This document shows positions 16,047 to 23,640 of a DNA stretch of 64,000 nt, piece by piece. The stretch covers positions 434,001-498,000 of the forward strand of contig NZ_FOAB01000004.1 of assembly GCF_900109375.1 (NCBI RefSeq). The letters are read 5' to 3'. Each line of letters opens with the position of its first letter. Position 1 is the first letter of the stretch. The notes beneath the pieces are model-generated. The model was given only the letters and a program-made list of their open reading frames with translations, was not told the origin of the DNA and made no database searches. This DNA comes from Aquimarina amphilecti. Its GTDB lineage: Bacteria > Bacteroidota > Bacteroidia > Flavobacteriales > Flavobacteriaceae. Made by a program: the position numbers and the translations under genes.

Positions 16047-18752
16047 ATGGTTAGATTACAGACTATATCCTGTATCGCCTCAATATTCTTTTTTTGTCAA
16101 ATAACTTTATCACAATCTAGAGCAACTATCTCTGGGAATGTTTCCGATCAATTTGGTAGTTTACCGGGAGCAAGAGTTAGTATAGAAGGGACTAATCAAA
16201 ACACTACAACGGATGTAAATGGAAACTATACGTTTGATGTAGAAGAAGGCGAGTATGTTCTTACAGCTGGATTTGTGATGTATAACTCAGTTTCAAAGAC
16301 TACAATCGTAAATGTGGGAGAAACTACCCAGTTGGATTTTGTTCTAGAAACGGGGTTTTCTATAGATCAACCCATTTCAGTCGGTTCCAGAGCAAAACCA
16401 AGATCTTTACTTAAAACAACAGCTCCTGTAGATATTATTTCTCCTCAGGAGATTACTAATTCTTCACAAATAGAGTTAAGCCATATTTTACATTATTTAG
16501 TTCCATCTTTTCACTCTACTAATCAAACCATAGCGGATGGTACGGATCATATTGATCCAGCAACTTTACGTGGTTTAGGACCTGATCAAATCTTAGTATT
16601 AGTGAATGGGAAACGCAGGCATAATAGCTCTTTGTTAAATGTAAATGGAACTGTTGGTAGGGGTACAGTGGGGACTGATTTTAATGCGATTCCTATAGCA
16701 TCTATAGAGCGAATAGAAATATTACGTGATGGAGCAACTTCTCAATATGGATCAGATGCAATAGCAGGTGTGATAAATATTATTTTAAAGAAACAAACAG
16801 AGGTCATTAATATAGATAATAGGGTTGGTATTACGACAGAAGGAGATGGTTTCACTACGTATTCTGCGGCTAATTTTGGATTAAAAATTGGAAAAGAAGG
16901 ATATATCAATGTAACTGCCGAATATAGAGATAGAGAGTCGATAAATAGGGCTGGAGATTATACAGGTACTGTATATACTGAAGATCTTGTAGAAGATCAG
17001 AGGTTGATCCAAGAAAATAATTTCTTTGACCAAACAGGCTATTCCGGAAATAGAGTTATGGAAATTGGAAGTGCAGAAACGCAAAACCTTACGTTGGCAT
17101 TTAATGGAGAAATCAAAATGTCCGAAAAAGCAACATTTTACCTACAAGGAGGAAGAAATTATAGAGAAGGGATGGCAGCTGGATTTTATCGTTTTCCAAA
17201 GGATCAGGATAGAGTAGTTCCAGAGTTATTTCCTAATGGTTTTTCTCCTCAGATATTAACAGATATTCAGGATGATGTAGTGGCAGGTGGAATTAGAGGA
17301 GTCAAGAATGGATGGAATGTAGATTTTAGTCACTCTATTGGTATCAATAGTTTAGATTATACAGTAAATAATTCTAATAATGCTTCGTTAGGAGTAGCCT
17401 CGCCCAGAACTTTCTATGCCGGCGGGTTTGAGTACCAACAAAATACTACGAATCTAGATATTTCTAAAACTTTTGATTGGCTCAAAGGAGTTAATATAGC
17501 ATTCGGAGCAGAATTGCGAGTAGAGAATTATCAAATTATTGCAGGAGAAGAAGCATCATATATAGCAGGTGGTAGTACCTATTTTGATGAATTTGGAGAT
17601 GAGCTTCCAAGAGCTGCCGGAGCTCAAGTTTTTCCTGGTTTTCAACCAGAAAATGAACTAAATCGTTTTAGAACAAATAGTTCCGCCTATTTTGATGTTG
17701 AGACTAACATATCAGAAAAATTATTGGTTAAAGCAGCAGCAAGATATGAAGCCTATAATGATTTTGGAGGACAAGCTATCTGGAAACTATCAAGTAGATA
17801 TAGAATTAATGATGGTATAAGTGTTAGAGCAGGATTTTCTACAGGTTTTAGAGCACCATCATTGCATCAAGTATTTTTCCAAAATATTAGTACACAATTT
17901 GTAAATGGAGAAAGTATTCAGGTAGGGACATTTAATAATGAAAGTGCTGTAGCAACAGAAGCATTTCAGATTGATAAATTAAAACCAGAATTATCCAAGC
18001 ATTTTAGTGCCGGAGTAAGTGGGAAATTGAATGATAACTTCACTTTTACTTTTGATTACTACTTAATTAATATTGATGACAGAATTGTACTCTCTGGTAG
18101 ATTTGCAGAAGGGTATGAAACAATTCTTGAACCATTTGGGGTAGGTGCGGCTCAGTTTTTTACCAATGCTATTGATTCTAAAACATCAGGAGGAGATCTA
18201 GCAATACATTATAAAGAAGATCTTGGTAGTGGAAAATTAGGCGCTTCTTTAGGCGCTAATATTACTAGTACTAAGGTAAAAGGAAATATAAAAGTATCTC
18301 CTTCTCTTATTGGTCAAGAGGACGTACTTTTTAATAGAGAAGAGATTGCAAGAGTAGAGTCTGCACAACCTAATTATAAAGTAAACTCTTTATTTTCGTA
18401 TGAGTTTGGTAAATTTCGATTACAAATGGTTAATACTTTATTTGGAGAAGTAAAGTTCGTACATCCGGATGATGGAGATCAATCAAATTGGGTACTAAAT
18501 AATTATACCGGAAATATAGAATCTCGTGATCAAACATTTTCTCCAAAACTAACAACCGACCTAGCAGTTTCTTATCAGATTAATGATTATGTGAAATGTA
18601 CACTAGGAGGGAACAACATTTTTAATGTCTATCCAGATAGACATAAACATTCAGCAAATACTAGTAACGGCAATTTTGTTTACAGCAGAAGAGTACAACA
18701 ATTCGGAGTTAATGGTGCTAATTATTATCTTCGGTTATTGTTAAAGTTATGA
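16047..18752 (+). CDS. TonB-dependent outer-membrane receptor with CarboxypepD_reg-like N-domain
   Basis: The start at 16047 gives a clean signal peptide (MVRLQTISCIASIFFFCQ, then SQS); an upstream in-frame TTG at 15987 would add 20 charged residues. Of the 901 residues, about 25-110 form a CarboxypepD_reg-like domain (ISGNVSDQFGSLPGARV). About 120-250 form the plug (RGLGPDQILVLVNGKRRHN; IERIEILRDGATSQYGSDA), and the remainder is a 22-strand barrel ending in an aromatic-type C-terminus (NYYLRLLLKL). It lacks an obvious SusD partner, so it is more like siderophore, vitamin or peptide receptors. Its stop overlaps the kinase start by 4 nt (ATGA), showing translational coupling with the YfiR-kinase. 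That is unusual and suggests ligand uptake and signalling are linked. Confidence 0.9.
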   Translation: MVRLQTISCIASIFFFCQITLSQSRATISGNVSDQFGSLPGARVSIEGTNQNTTTDVNGNYTFDVEEGEYVLTAGFVMYNSVSKTTIVNVGETTQLDFVLETGFSIDQPISVGSRAKPRSLLKTTAPVDIISPQEITNSSQIELSHILHYLVPSFHSTNQTIADGTDHIDPATLRGLGPDQILVLVNGKRRHNSSLLNVNGTVGRGTVGTDFNAIPIASIERIEILRDGATSQYGSDAIAGVINIILKKQTEVINIDNRVGITTEGDGFTTYSAANFGLKIGKEGYINVTAEYRDRESINRAGDYTGTVYTEDLVEDQRLIQENNFFDQTGYSGNRVMEIGSAETQNLTLAFNGEIKMSEKATFYLQGGRNYREGMAAGFYRFPKDQDRVVPELFPNGFSPQILTDIQDDVVAGGIRGVKNGWNVDFSHSIGINSLDYTVNNSNNASLGVASPRTFYAGGFEYQQNTTNLDISKTFDWLKGVNIAFGAELRVENYQIIAGEEASYIAGGSTYFDEFGDELPRAAGAQVFPGFQPENELNRFRTNSSAYFDVETNISEKLLVKAAARYEAYNDFGGQAIWKLSSRYRINDGISVRAGFSTGFRAPSLHQVFFQNISTQFVNGESIQVGTFNNESAVATEAFQIDKLKPELSKHFSAGVSGKLNDNFTFTFDYYLINIDDRIVLSGRFAEGYETILEPFGVGAAQFFTNAIDSKTSGGDLAIHYKEDLGSGKLGASLGANITSTKVKGNIKVSPSLIGQEDVLFNREEIARVESAQPNYKVNSLFSYEFGKFRLQMVNTLFGEVKFVHPDDGDQSNWVLNNYTGNIESRDQTFSPKLTTDLAVSYQINDYVKCTLGGNNIFNVYPDRHKHSANTSNGNFVYSRRVQQFGVNGANYYLRLLLKL

Positions 18753-20587
18753 TTAATAATTTGTGTATTTTTTTATGTATTCAATGGAATAGGCAATATG
18801 TTTTAATCGCATTGTTAGCCTGGTTTTCCGTATTTGGGGCTAACAACCTTATTGCTCAGGAGACAGCTAATGAAGAAGTGAAAAGAGTACAACGTGCCAT
18901 ATTCATATATAATTTTGCGCAACAAGTAGGCTGGCCAGAAATAGATGAGATAGATACTTTTAAAATTGGGGTTTTGGGACCAGATAGAACAATCATCGAC
19001 CTAAAATCAATGGCTCAAAAAAGGAAGATTTTTGGAAAGCCGGTAGAAATTGTTCGTTTTCAATTTGTAAAAAGTATTAAAGATGTTCAGTTGTTATATG
19101 TTCATAATAAGTATAATTATGATATAAATTATATTCTTGGCAAAATTTCAGAAAAAAATATATTACTAGTTACAGAAGATTACTTTTATAATTCTTCTAT
19201 GATCAACATGGTTAATGTTGGCGATTCTTTTGAATACGAGATTAATGTAAATCGAATTAAAAATGAAGGTTTTGTAACAGCTCCCTCGTTAGAACAATAC
19301 GCAATTACGTCTTCTCAAAAATGGAAAGGTTTATTTAAAACAGTAGAAGAATCCTTAGAAAAAGCTTTAGACGAAAATGAGGAACAGAAGGTTGCTATTA
19401 AGGATAAAGAAGAACAAATAAAGCAACAAGAAGAAAAAATATCAAATCAAGCAAGGGCTATTGATACAATCCAAGGGAGTATAGTAGATAGAAATAATTG
19501 GATTGAAAAGCTATCAAGTGAAAGTAAAATACAAGAAAAGAAATACGAAGAAAAATTACTTATAGAAAAAGAGCTAGAGAGAAATATTCAAGATCAAGTT
19601 ACATTTATAAAAACTCAAGAAAAAAAGATTGAAGCGAGTATTCAGGAGATTGAAAAGCAACAAGAGTATTTGGAGGAACAGAATGAAGAGATTAGAAAAA
19701 AAGAGGAAATTTTAGAACAACAACGTTCAGAGATAGATAATCAAAAAAAGATTAATTGGTACTTAATTGCGTTGATCGCTCTAATTCTAATTGGAGGTTT
19801 TTTTATATATAGAAGTTATCTCAATAAAAAAAGATTGAATGCGTCCCTAGAGGAAAAGAATAAAGAAATACACGAGCAATCATTAGTGCTAGAATCAAAA
19901 AATAAAGAACTAGAACAATTTGCGTATATCGCTAGTCACGATTTGCAAGAACCTTTAAATACAATTTCCAGTTTTATAGGTTTAATATCAGAGGATTATG
20001 GCGATAGTTTTGATGATATCGGAAAGGAAAGCCTTAATTTCATAAAGGACGCTAGTATTCGGATGAAGAAGCTTATAGATTCTTTATTAGAATATTCTAG
20101 ATTAGGTAGAACGAGGGATTTTACAAAAGTGGATATGAATAAAATCTTTTCAGAACTAAAAGGAGATTTTAAAAATATTTTGGAAAGGACTAATGCTAAA
20201 ATAGATTCAAAAAAATTACCTATTATAAATGGTAATCCTGTAGAATTACGATTATTGTTACAAAACTTAGTAAGTAATGGAATCAAATTTATAGAGGACG
20301 ATATTATTCCAGAAATTCAAGTAGGAGCTGTCCAAAAACATTATAAAGATAACCCATCCAAAAAATATTGGGAGTTTTCAGTTAAGGATAATGGAATTGG
20401 AATTCCCAAAATTCATCAAGATAGAATCTTTGCAATTTTCCAAAGATTACATTCCAGAGAAAAATATCAAGGTACTGGAATAGGATTAGCGCACTGCAAG
20501 AAAATTGTAGAATCTCACAACGGCGAAATTTGGTTAGAATCAATAGAAGGAAAAGGAACAACCTTTTACTTTACGATTCCAGAATAA
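18749..20587 (+). CDS. YfiR-domain sensor histidine kinase
   Basis: A 612-residue membrane sensor. A signal/hydrophobic leader covers 15-36, and a periplasmic YfiR-like (DUF4154) domain covers about 40-195 (QRAIFIYNFAQQVGWP; GKPVEIVRF; NILLVTED). Then comes a long Glu/Lys/Gln-rich coiled coil (200-335), a transmembrane helix at 337-355 and a short cytoplasmic coil. The kinase core has the H-box phosphoacceptor His397 (IASHDLQEPLN), an N-box around 506-512 (NLVSNGIKF), G1 DNGIGIP at 547-553 and G2 GTGIGLAH at 575-582. It has no fused receiver or output domain, so it needs separate response regulators. The four stand-alone receivers just upstream are obvious candidates. The start codon overlaps the receptor stop by 4 nt. 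Confidence 0.9.
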   Translation: MINNLCIFLCIQWNRQYVLIALLAWFSVFGANNLIAQETANEEVKRVQRAIFIYNFAQQVGWPEIDEIDTFKIGVLGPDRTIIDLKSMAQKRKIFGKPVEIVRFQFVKSIKDVQLLYVHNKYNYDINYILGKISEKNILLVTEDYFYNSSMINMVNVGDSFEYEINVNRIKNEGFVTAPSLEQYAITSSQKWKGLFKTVEESLEKALDENEEQKVAIKDKEEQIKQQEEKISNQARAIDTIQGSIVDRNNWIEKLSSESKIQEKKYEEKLLIEKELERNIQDQVTFIKTQEKKIEASIQEIEKQQEYLEEQNEEIRKKEEILEQQRSEIDNQKKINWYLIALIALILIGGFFIYRSYLNKKRLNASLEEKNKEIHEQSLVLESKNKELEQFAYIASHDLQEPLNTISSFIGLISEDYGDSFDDIGKESLNFIKDASIRMKKLIDSLLEYSRLGRTRDFTKVDMNKIFSELKGDFKNILERTNAKIDSKKLPIINGNPVELRLLLQNLVSNGIKFIEDDIIPEIQVGAVQKHYKDNPSKKYWEFSVKDNGIGIPKIHQDRIFAIFQRLHSREKYQGTGIGLAHCKKIVESHNGEIWLESIEGKGTTFYFTIPE

Positions 20588-20609
20588 TAACAAAGTAATT
20601 AATAAGTAA

Positions 20610-20652
20610 TATATGATAAGTAAACTATACTATATAGTTTACTTATCATATA
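20610..20652. terminator. Long perfect hairpin, bidirectional terminator
   Basis: A perfect 20-bp stem (20610-20629 with 20633-20652) closes a 3-nt loop between the kinase stop (20587) and the convergent small gene's stop (20662). TTGTTTTTT follows on the plus side. The AT-rich perfect stem is unusually long for a terminator but its location between convergent genes fits that role. Confidence 0.8.
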
Positions 20653-20661
20653 CATTGTTTT

Positions 20662-20883
20662 TTAAACTTCAGGTCTACCCTTAAGTCTTTTTTCAATTTT
20701 TTGTTTTTTAGCAGTGATGATCTTCATCATTTCCATGATCTCCGGATCTTTATTTTGTTTGTAGATTTCATTAAGACTCAAAACGAGATCTTTTGCTTCT
20801 CTAGATGCTTCAACTCGATCACTAGTGGACATATTGCTCATACTTCTGCCCTCAAACTCACGTGCTTTCTCCATTAATTCCAT
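20662..20883 (-). CDS. Small charged helical protein of unknown function
   Basis: A 73-residue protein that I do not recognise. It is predicted almost entirely helical and highly charged (MELMEKAREFEGRSMSN, EASREAKDLVLSLNEIYK, ITAKKQKIEKRLKGRPEV), with no signal peptide, membrane segment or Cys. It ends at the shared terminator with the kinase and is transcribed toward it. Helical protein-binding or regulatory roles are possible, but nothing in the sequence specifies one. An ORF of this length with biased helical composition and its own terminator is likely real. Confidence 0.6.
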   Translation of the reverse strand: MELMEKAREFEGRSMSNMSTSDRVEASREAKDLVLSLNEIYKQNKDPEIMEMMKIITAKKQKIEKRLKGRPEV

Positions 20884-21297
20884 AACTCAATATTTATTGT
20901 AATAATAAAAATGTTTTAGACTATTTGATAAAAAAATAAACTATTTAGCCTTTAATTTAACACTTTTGGGGTAAATATATAAAAAAAAACCACATTTATC
21001 ATCTCTTATATATAACTGAAATAAATGAAATGATAAATGATGATTATACTTGGTTTTGATAAATAGATGTTTTTTTAGCAAATGTTGTGTTTACTTCAAA
21101 TATTTAACTAATTAAATACATTGTTTTTTAAGTTTTTATCCATTTTATAATTTGATAATCTATTATTTTCAGAAAAATAAATAGATAATATTTTTATTGT
21201 AAATAAATAGGACTGGGATCTCCATTATATAAAAACTGGACTACAAATATTTTTTTAAGAAGTAATATCATTGTAGATATACTAAAAAATGTAAAAA
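20884..21297. other. 414-bp AT-rich gap, promoters only
   Basis: The gap separates the divergent 73-residue protein gene and the DinB gene. It holds a 10-bp inverted repeat (20993-21002 and 21030-21039, CATTTATCAT type) but no recognisable ORF or consensus promoter pair. Extreme AT content makes chance repeats common. Confidence 0.4.
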
Positions 21298-21819
21298 ATG
21301 TATAACGGAGATTTGAGTTCTAAAGAGTATGATGGATATTATGGTAGATATATTGATAAAGTATCTCCAAAACAAGATTTGAGAGAAGGTTTCGAAGTAG
21401 GTCGAAATACTGTAAAAATCTTTTTTGAGTCGATTTCTACAGATAAGCAAGAATATAGGTATGATAATAATAAGTGGAGTCCAAAAGAGATTTTACAACA
21501 TTTAATAGATACTGAGCGTGTATTCATGTATCGATGTTTCCGTATTGCTAGAAATGATAAAACTTCTTTGGCAGGGTATGATCAGAATATATATGTAGAT
21601 CCTTCAGGAGCGAATCAAAAATCGATGACCGAATTGATAAGTGAATTCGAAATAGTGAGACAGAGTTCTATTTCCTTTATTAATAGTGTTACGGATTATC
21701 AGTTAACATACATAGGTAATGCTAGTGGAGGGGATATGTCTGCTCGTGCAGCAGCATTTACAATTATTGGTCATGAGATTTGGCATATTGACATTATTAA
21801 AGAAAGATATTTAGTATAA
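21298..21819 (+). CDS. DinB-like four-helix-bundle protein
   Basis: A 173-residue soluble protein of the DinB/YfiT superfamily. The metal-site signatures are ILQHLIDTERVF (first His, about residue 64) and IGHEIWHIDII near the C-terminus (two His spaced H-x3-H). These proteins bind a divalent metal with three His and are linked to thiol (bacillithiol-type) transfer or damage-induced genes, but most are uncharacterised. The start ATG follows an AT-rich leader. It is monocistronic, and its downstream neighbour is convergent. No catalytic assignment is possible beyond the fold. Confidence 0.82.
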   Translation: MYNGDLSSKEYDGYYGRYIDKVSPKQDLREGFEVGRNTVKIFFESISTDKQEYRYDNNKWSPKEILQHLIDTERVFMYRCFRIARNDKTSLAGYDQNIYVDPSGANQKSMTELISEFEIVRQSSISFINSVTDYQLTYIGNASGGDMSARAAAFTIIGHEIWHIDIIKERYLV

Positions 21820-21878
21820 CTTTAATTCACTAATATAGCTTTGGAGATATTGACTAACATAGTCTTTATAAAAAATAA

Positions 21879-21905
21879 AAACCAGAAGTTTCAAACTTCT
21901 GGTTT
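21879..21905 (-). terminator. Hairpin terminator of the GG-leader peptide gene
   Basis: ACCAGAAGTTT pairs with AAACTTCTGGT (perfect, extended by two A-T pairs), and on the minus strand the hairpin is followed by a T-rich tract (complement of 21868-21880). It lies 16 nt past the stop of the minus-strand peptide gene. Confidence 0.8.
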
Positions 21906-21920
21906 CAAACTAAATACATT

Positions 21921-22175
21921 TTAACAAGCACAAAGATTTTCATTTTCATACCAAACTACCGTGGTACCGCCTCCGCTAAATTCTTTTCTGGTAGTGAATG
22001 ATGTACAAACTTCACCAGCAGGACAATCATTAGAATTTAATACACATGGTCGATTAGAGCATGAATCAGATATTATTTCATCACCTACTTCTATAGGCCC
22101 AACCATACCTCCTTTAATGTTTTTTTGCTGATTTCTGTCTAGTGTTCGCCCCAGGTTTAATAACTTTTTTTTCAT
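21921..22175 (-). CDS. Double-glycine-leader secreted peptide precursor (bacteriocin-like)
   Basis: The start at 22175 gives an 84-residue product with a classic Bacteroidota GG-leader: MKKKLLNLGRTLDRNQQKNIKGG, cleaved after Gly22-Gly23. An upstream in-frame Met would add 17 hydrophobic residues and is unlikely. The mature part (61 residues) has six Cys (39, 44, 51, 57, 82, 84) and a Gly-rich segment. It is rich in Ser/Asn/Thr, ending with Cys-Ala-Cys. The leader fits C39-peptidase ABC exporters. No transporter, immunity or modification gene is adjacent, so export would rely on machinery elsewhere. Product could be a bacteriocin, signalling peptide or disulfide-rich toxin. Confidence 0.8.
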   Translation of the reverse strand: MKKKLLNLGRTLDRNQQKNIKGGMVGPIEVGDEIISDSCSNRPCVLNSNDCPAGEVCTSFTTRKEFSGGGTTVVWYENENLCAC

Positions 22176-22525
22176 GATGATAATTATTTTAAAAATGATT
22201 AATTCCCTGAACAATTTAAAAGACACTCAGGGAGTGTGTCTCATATTTATAAAAGTGAAATAAAATAAACAATACAGTTGTAAATGATCTTTTTAAAAAG
22301 ATATAGGGGCTTTGTTTTTTCTTAAAGATAAGATAGAATTAATATAGTTTTGATTATAATTAACTATTTTTTAAGGATTTAGCATTTTATTTTCATAGCT
22401 TAGAGAGGCTCAGGAATAACGAGATATACTATTCTGTAATAATATTAATATTGTTTATAAAAGTTGTTGCATTAATAAAAATAGGTGTTCAGAAAGACAG
22501 CTATTTTTTTAAGATGTTATATGAA
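22176..22525. other. 350-bp AT-rich gap upstream of the GG peptide gene
   Basis: It contains the leader/promoter for the minus-strand peptide gene and the 3' side of the uracil-DNA glycosylase gene. TCCCTGA (22204-22210) and TCAGGGA (about 22227-22233) can pair as a 7-bp stem, and ACACTC/GAGTGT can pair as a 6-bp stem in the same place; these are alternative pairings. No ORF and no strong promoter motif are visible. Confidence 0.35.
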
Positions 22526-23101
22526 TTATGATGCGATAATCGACTTAATGTGAAGTTGTAATTCGGGGATTATTTCTTTTTTAAACCATTCGTTTTTAGC
22601 CTGCCATATGTTATTTCTTGGAGATGGATGAGGTAATAGAAAATAATTGGGGAGATATTCTTTATAATTTTTCACAGATTCTGTAAGTGTTCTTTTGAGT
22701 CTGTTTCCTAAGTAGTATTGTTGTGCATACGTTCCAATTAGTAAGATGAGTTCTACCTCTTTCATAGTGCTTAACAATTTTTGATGCCACAATGGAGCAC
22801 ATTCTTTCGTAGGAGGGAGATCTCCAGATTTGCCTTTTCCAGGATAACAAAAACCCATTGGAACCAATGCAGTAATTTCCGAGTTATAAAAAGTGTCATT
22901 ATCAATACCCATCCAAGCCCTTAAGTTTTGTCCGCTTTTATCATCCCACGGAATTCCAGATTTATGAACAACACTTCCGGGAGCTTGTCCTATAATTACA
23001 ATTTTGCTATGTGTACTAGCAGAGACGATAGGCCTAGGACCTAGTTCTAATTTTTTGGCGCATACGTCACATTTAGAAATTGAAGATAAAAGAGTGTCCA
23101 T
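22526..23101 (-). CDS. Uracil-DNA glycosylase family protein
   Basis: A 191-residue protein of the UDG superfamily. Motif 1 is IIGQAPGSVVHKSGIPW (about residues 36-52) and motif 3 is LPHPSPRNNIW (about 157-167), as in UDG-like proteins of Bacteroidota. The motif-1 Gln-Ala-Pro-Gly replaces the GQDPYH of family 1 enzymes, nearer to family 4/5 or Leu-x-x-Cys-type members. The N-terminal CDVC (Cys11, Cys14) and further Cys at about 87 and 103 could hold an iron-sulfur cluster as in families 4/5, but the fourth ligand spacing is uncertain. It removes uracil or a damaged base from DNA. The gene is monocistronic. Confidence 0.8.
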   Translation of the reverse strand: MDTLLSSISKCDVCAKKLELGPRPIVSASTHSKIVIIGQAPGSVVHKSGIPWDDKSGQNLRAWMGIDNDTFYNSEITALVPMGFCYPGKGKSGDLPPTKECAPLWHQKLLSTMKEVELILLIGTYAQQYYLGNRLKRTLTESVKNYKEYLPNYFLLPHPSPRNNIWQAKNEWFKKEIIPELQLHIKSIIAS

Positions 23102-23412
23102 ATAAAGTTGGGAATTTAGAAGGTTAAATTACAAAATATTCTAACAGATTGTTTTAATAATAAGCTTGTTATAAGTACAATATATTTAATCCAGTTTCTC
23201 GAATATTAAATGAGAGTTCATAGTTTATAATAATAAATATTATTGGTTTGGTCGTTTTTTTGAGTATTTAATAAAGAAGCACTTAAAAGTTTAACAAAAA
23301 TTTAAGCATGTGTGTTTTTACTGATTTTTTTGTCACTTTTTGACTGTTTTATTGAGAATTATTTAATTTAAAAAATGATTTTAATGTATTGTTTATCAGT
23401 CTCTTATGTTGT

Positions 23413-23539
23413 TTTTGTTACAAGATTTGTTTTGCGGAATCCTGCAATGCAGATCCGATGTAGGTAGTCTCTAGGCCTATGGTGGTTTGATATTATTTTT
23501 CTACTTTTAAAGCTAACGGAAGTTAGTCTTGTAACAAAA
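23413..23539 (+). ncRNA. Candidate structured RNA or leader upstream of tldD
   Basis: A 12-bp perfect inverted repeat (23413-23424, TTTTGTTACAAG; 23528-23539, CTTGTAACAAAA) could close a roughly 125-nt transcript. Inside lie a hairpin around 23436-23457 (CTGC-AAT-GCAG with an outer CGGA/TCCG pairing) and CTAAC-GGAA-GTTAG (23513-23526), a five-pair stem capped by a GNRA tetraloop. A TATGTTGT at 23406-23413 resembles a -7 element and would start transcription near the 5' arm. The region is less AT-rich than the rest of the 539-bp gap. It resembles no riboswitch family I can name. It could be a standalone sRNA or a leader for the TldD operon about 100 nt downstream. Confidence 0.4.
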
Positions 23540-23640
23540 CTTTAGGAATCTCTTCTAGTAATTGATTAGCTAAAGTACTTTTTTACAAGAAAAAGTTCAT
23601 CAGACTTATTTTAATATTCACTCAATCAAAAAAGAGGTTT

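Noticed and set aside
20993..21039. Inverted repeat in the 73-aa/DinB gap as a regulatory RNA
   Set aside because: Very AT-rich sequence makes such pairs common; no supporting loop or promoter.
22526..23101. UDG as a phage-defence gene
   Set aside because: Its family is a general repair enzyme and there is no defence partner nearby.
23413..23539. SRP RNA or 6S RNA
   Set aside because: The GGAA loop sits near the 3' arm and lacks the GGAAGGAAGCAG core of SRP RNA; the length is too short for 6S RNA.
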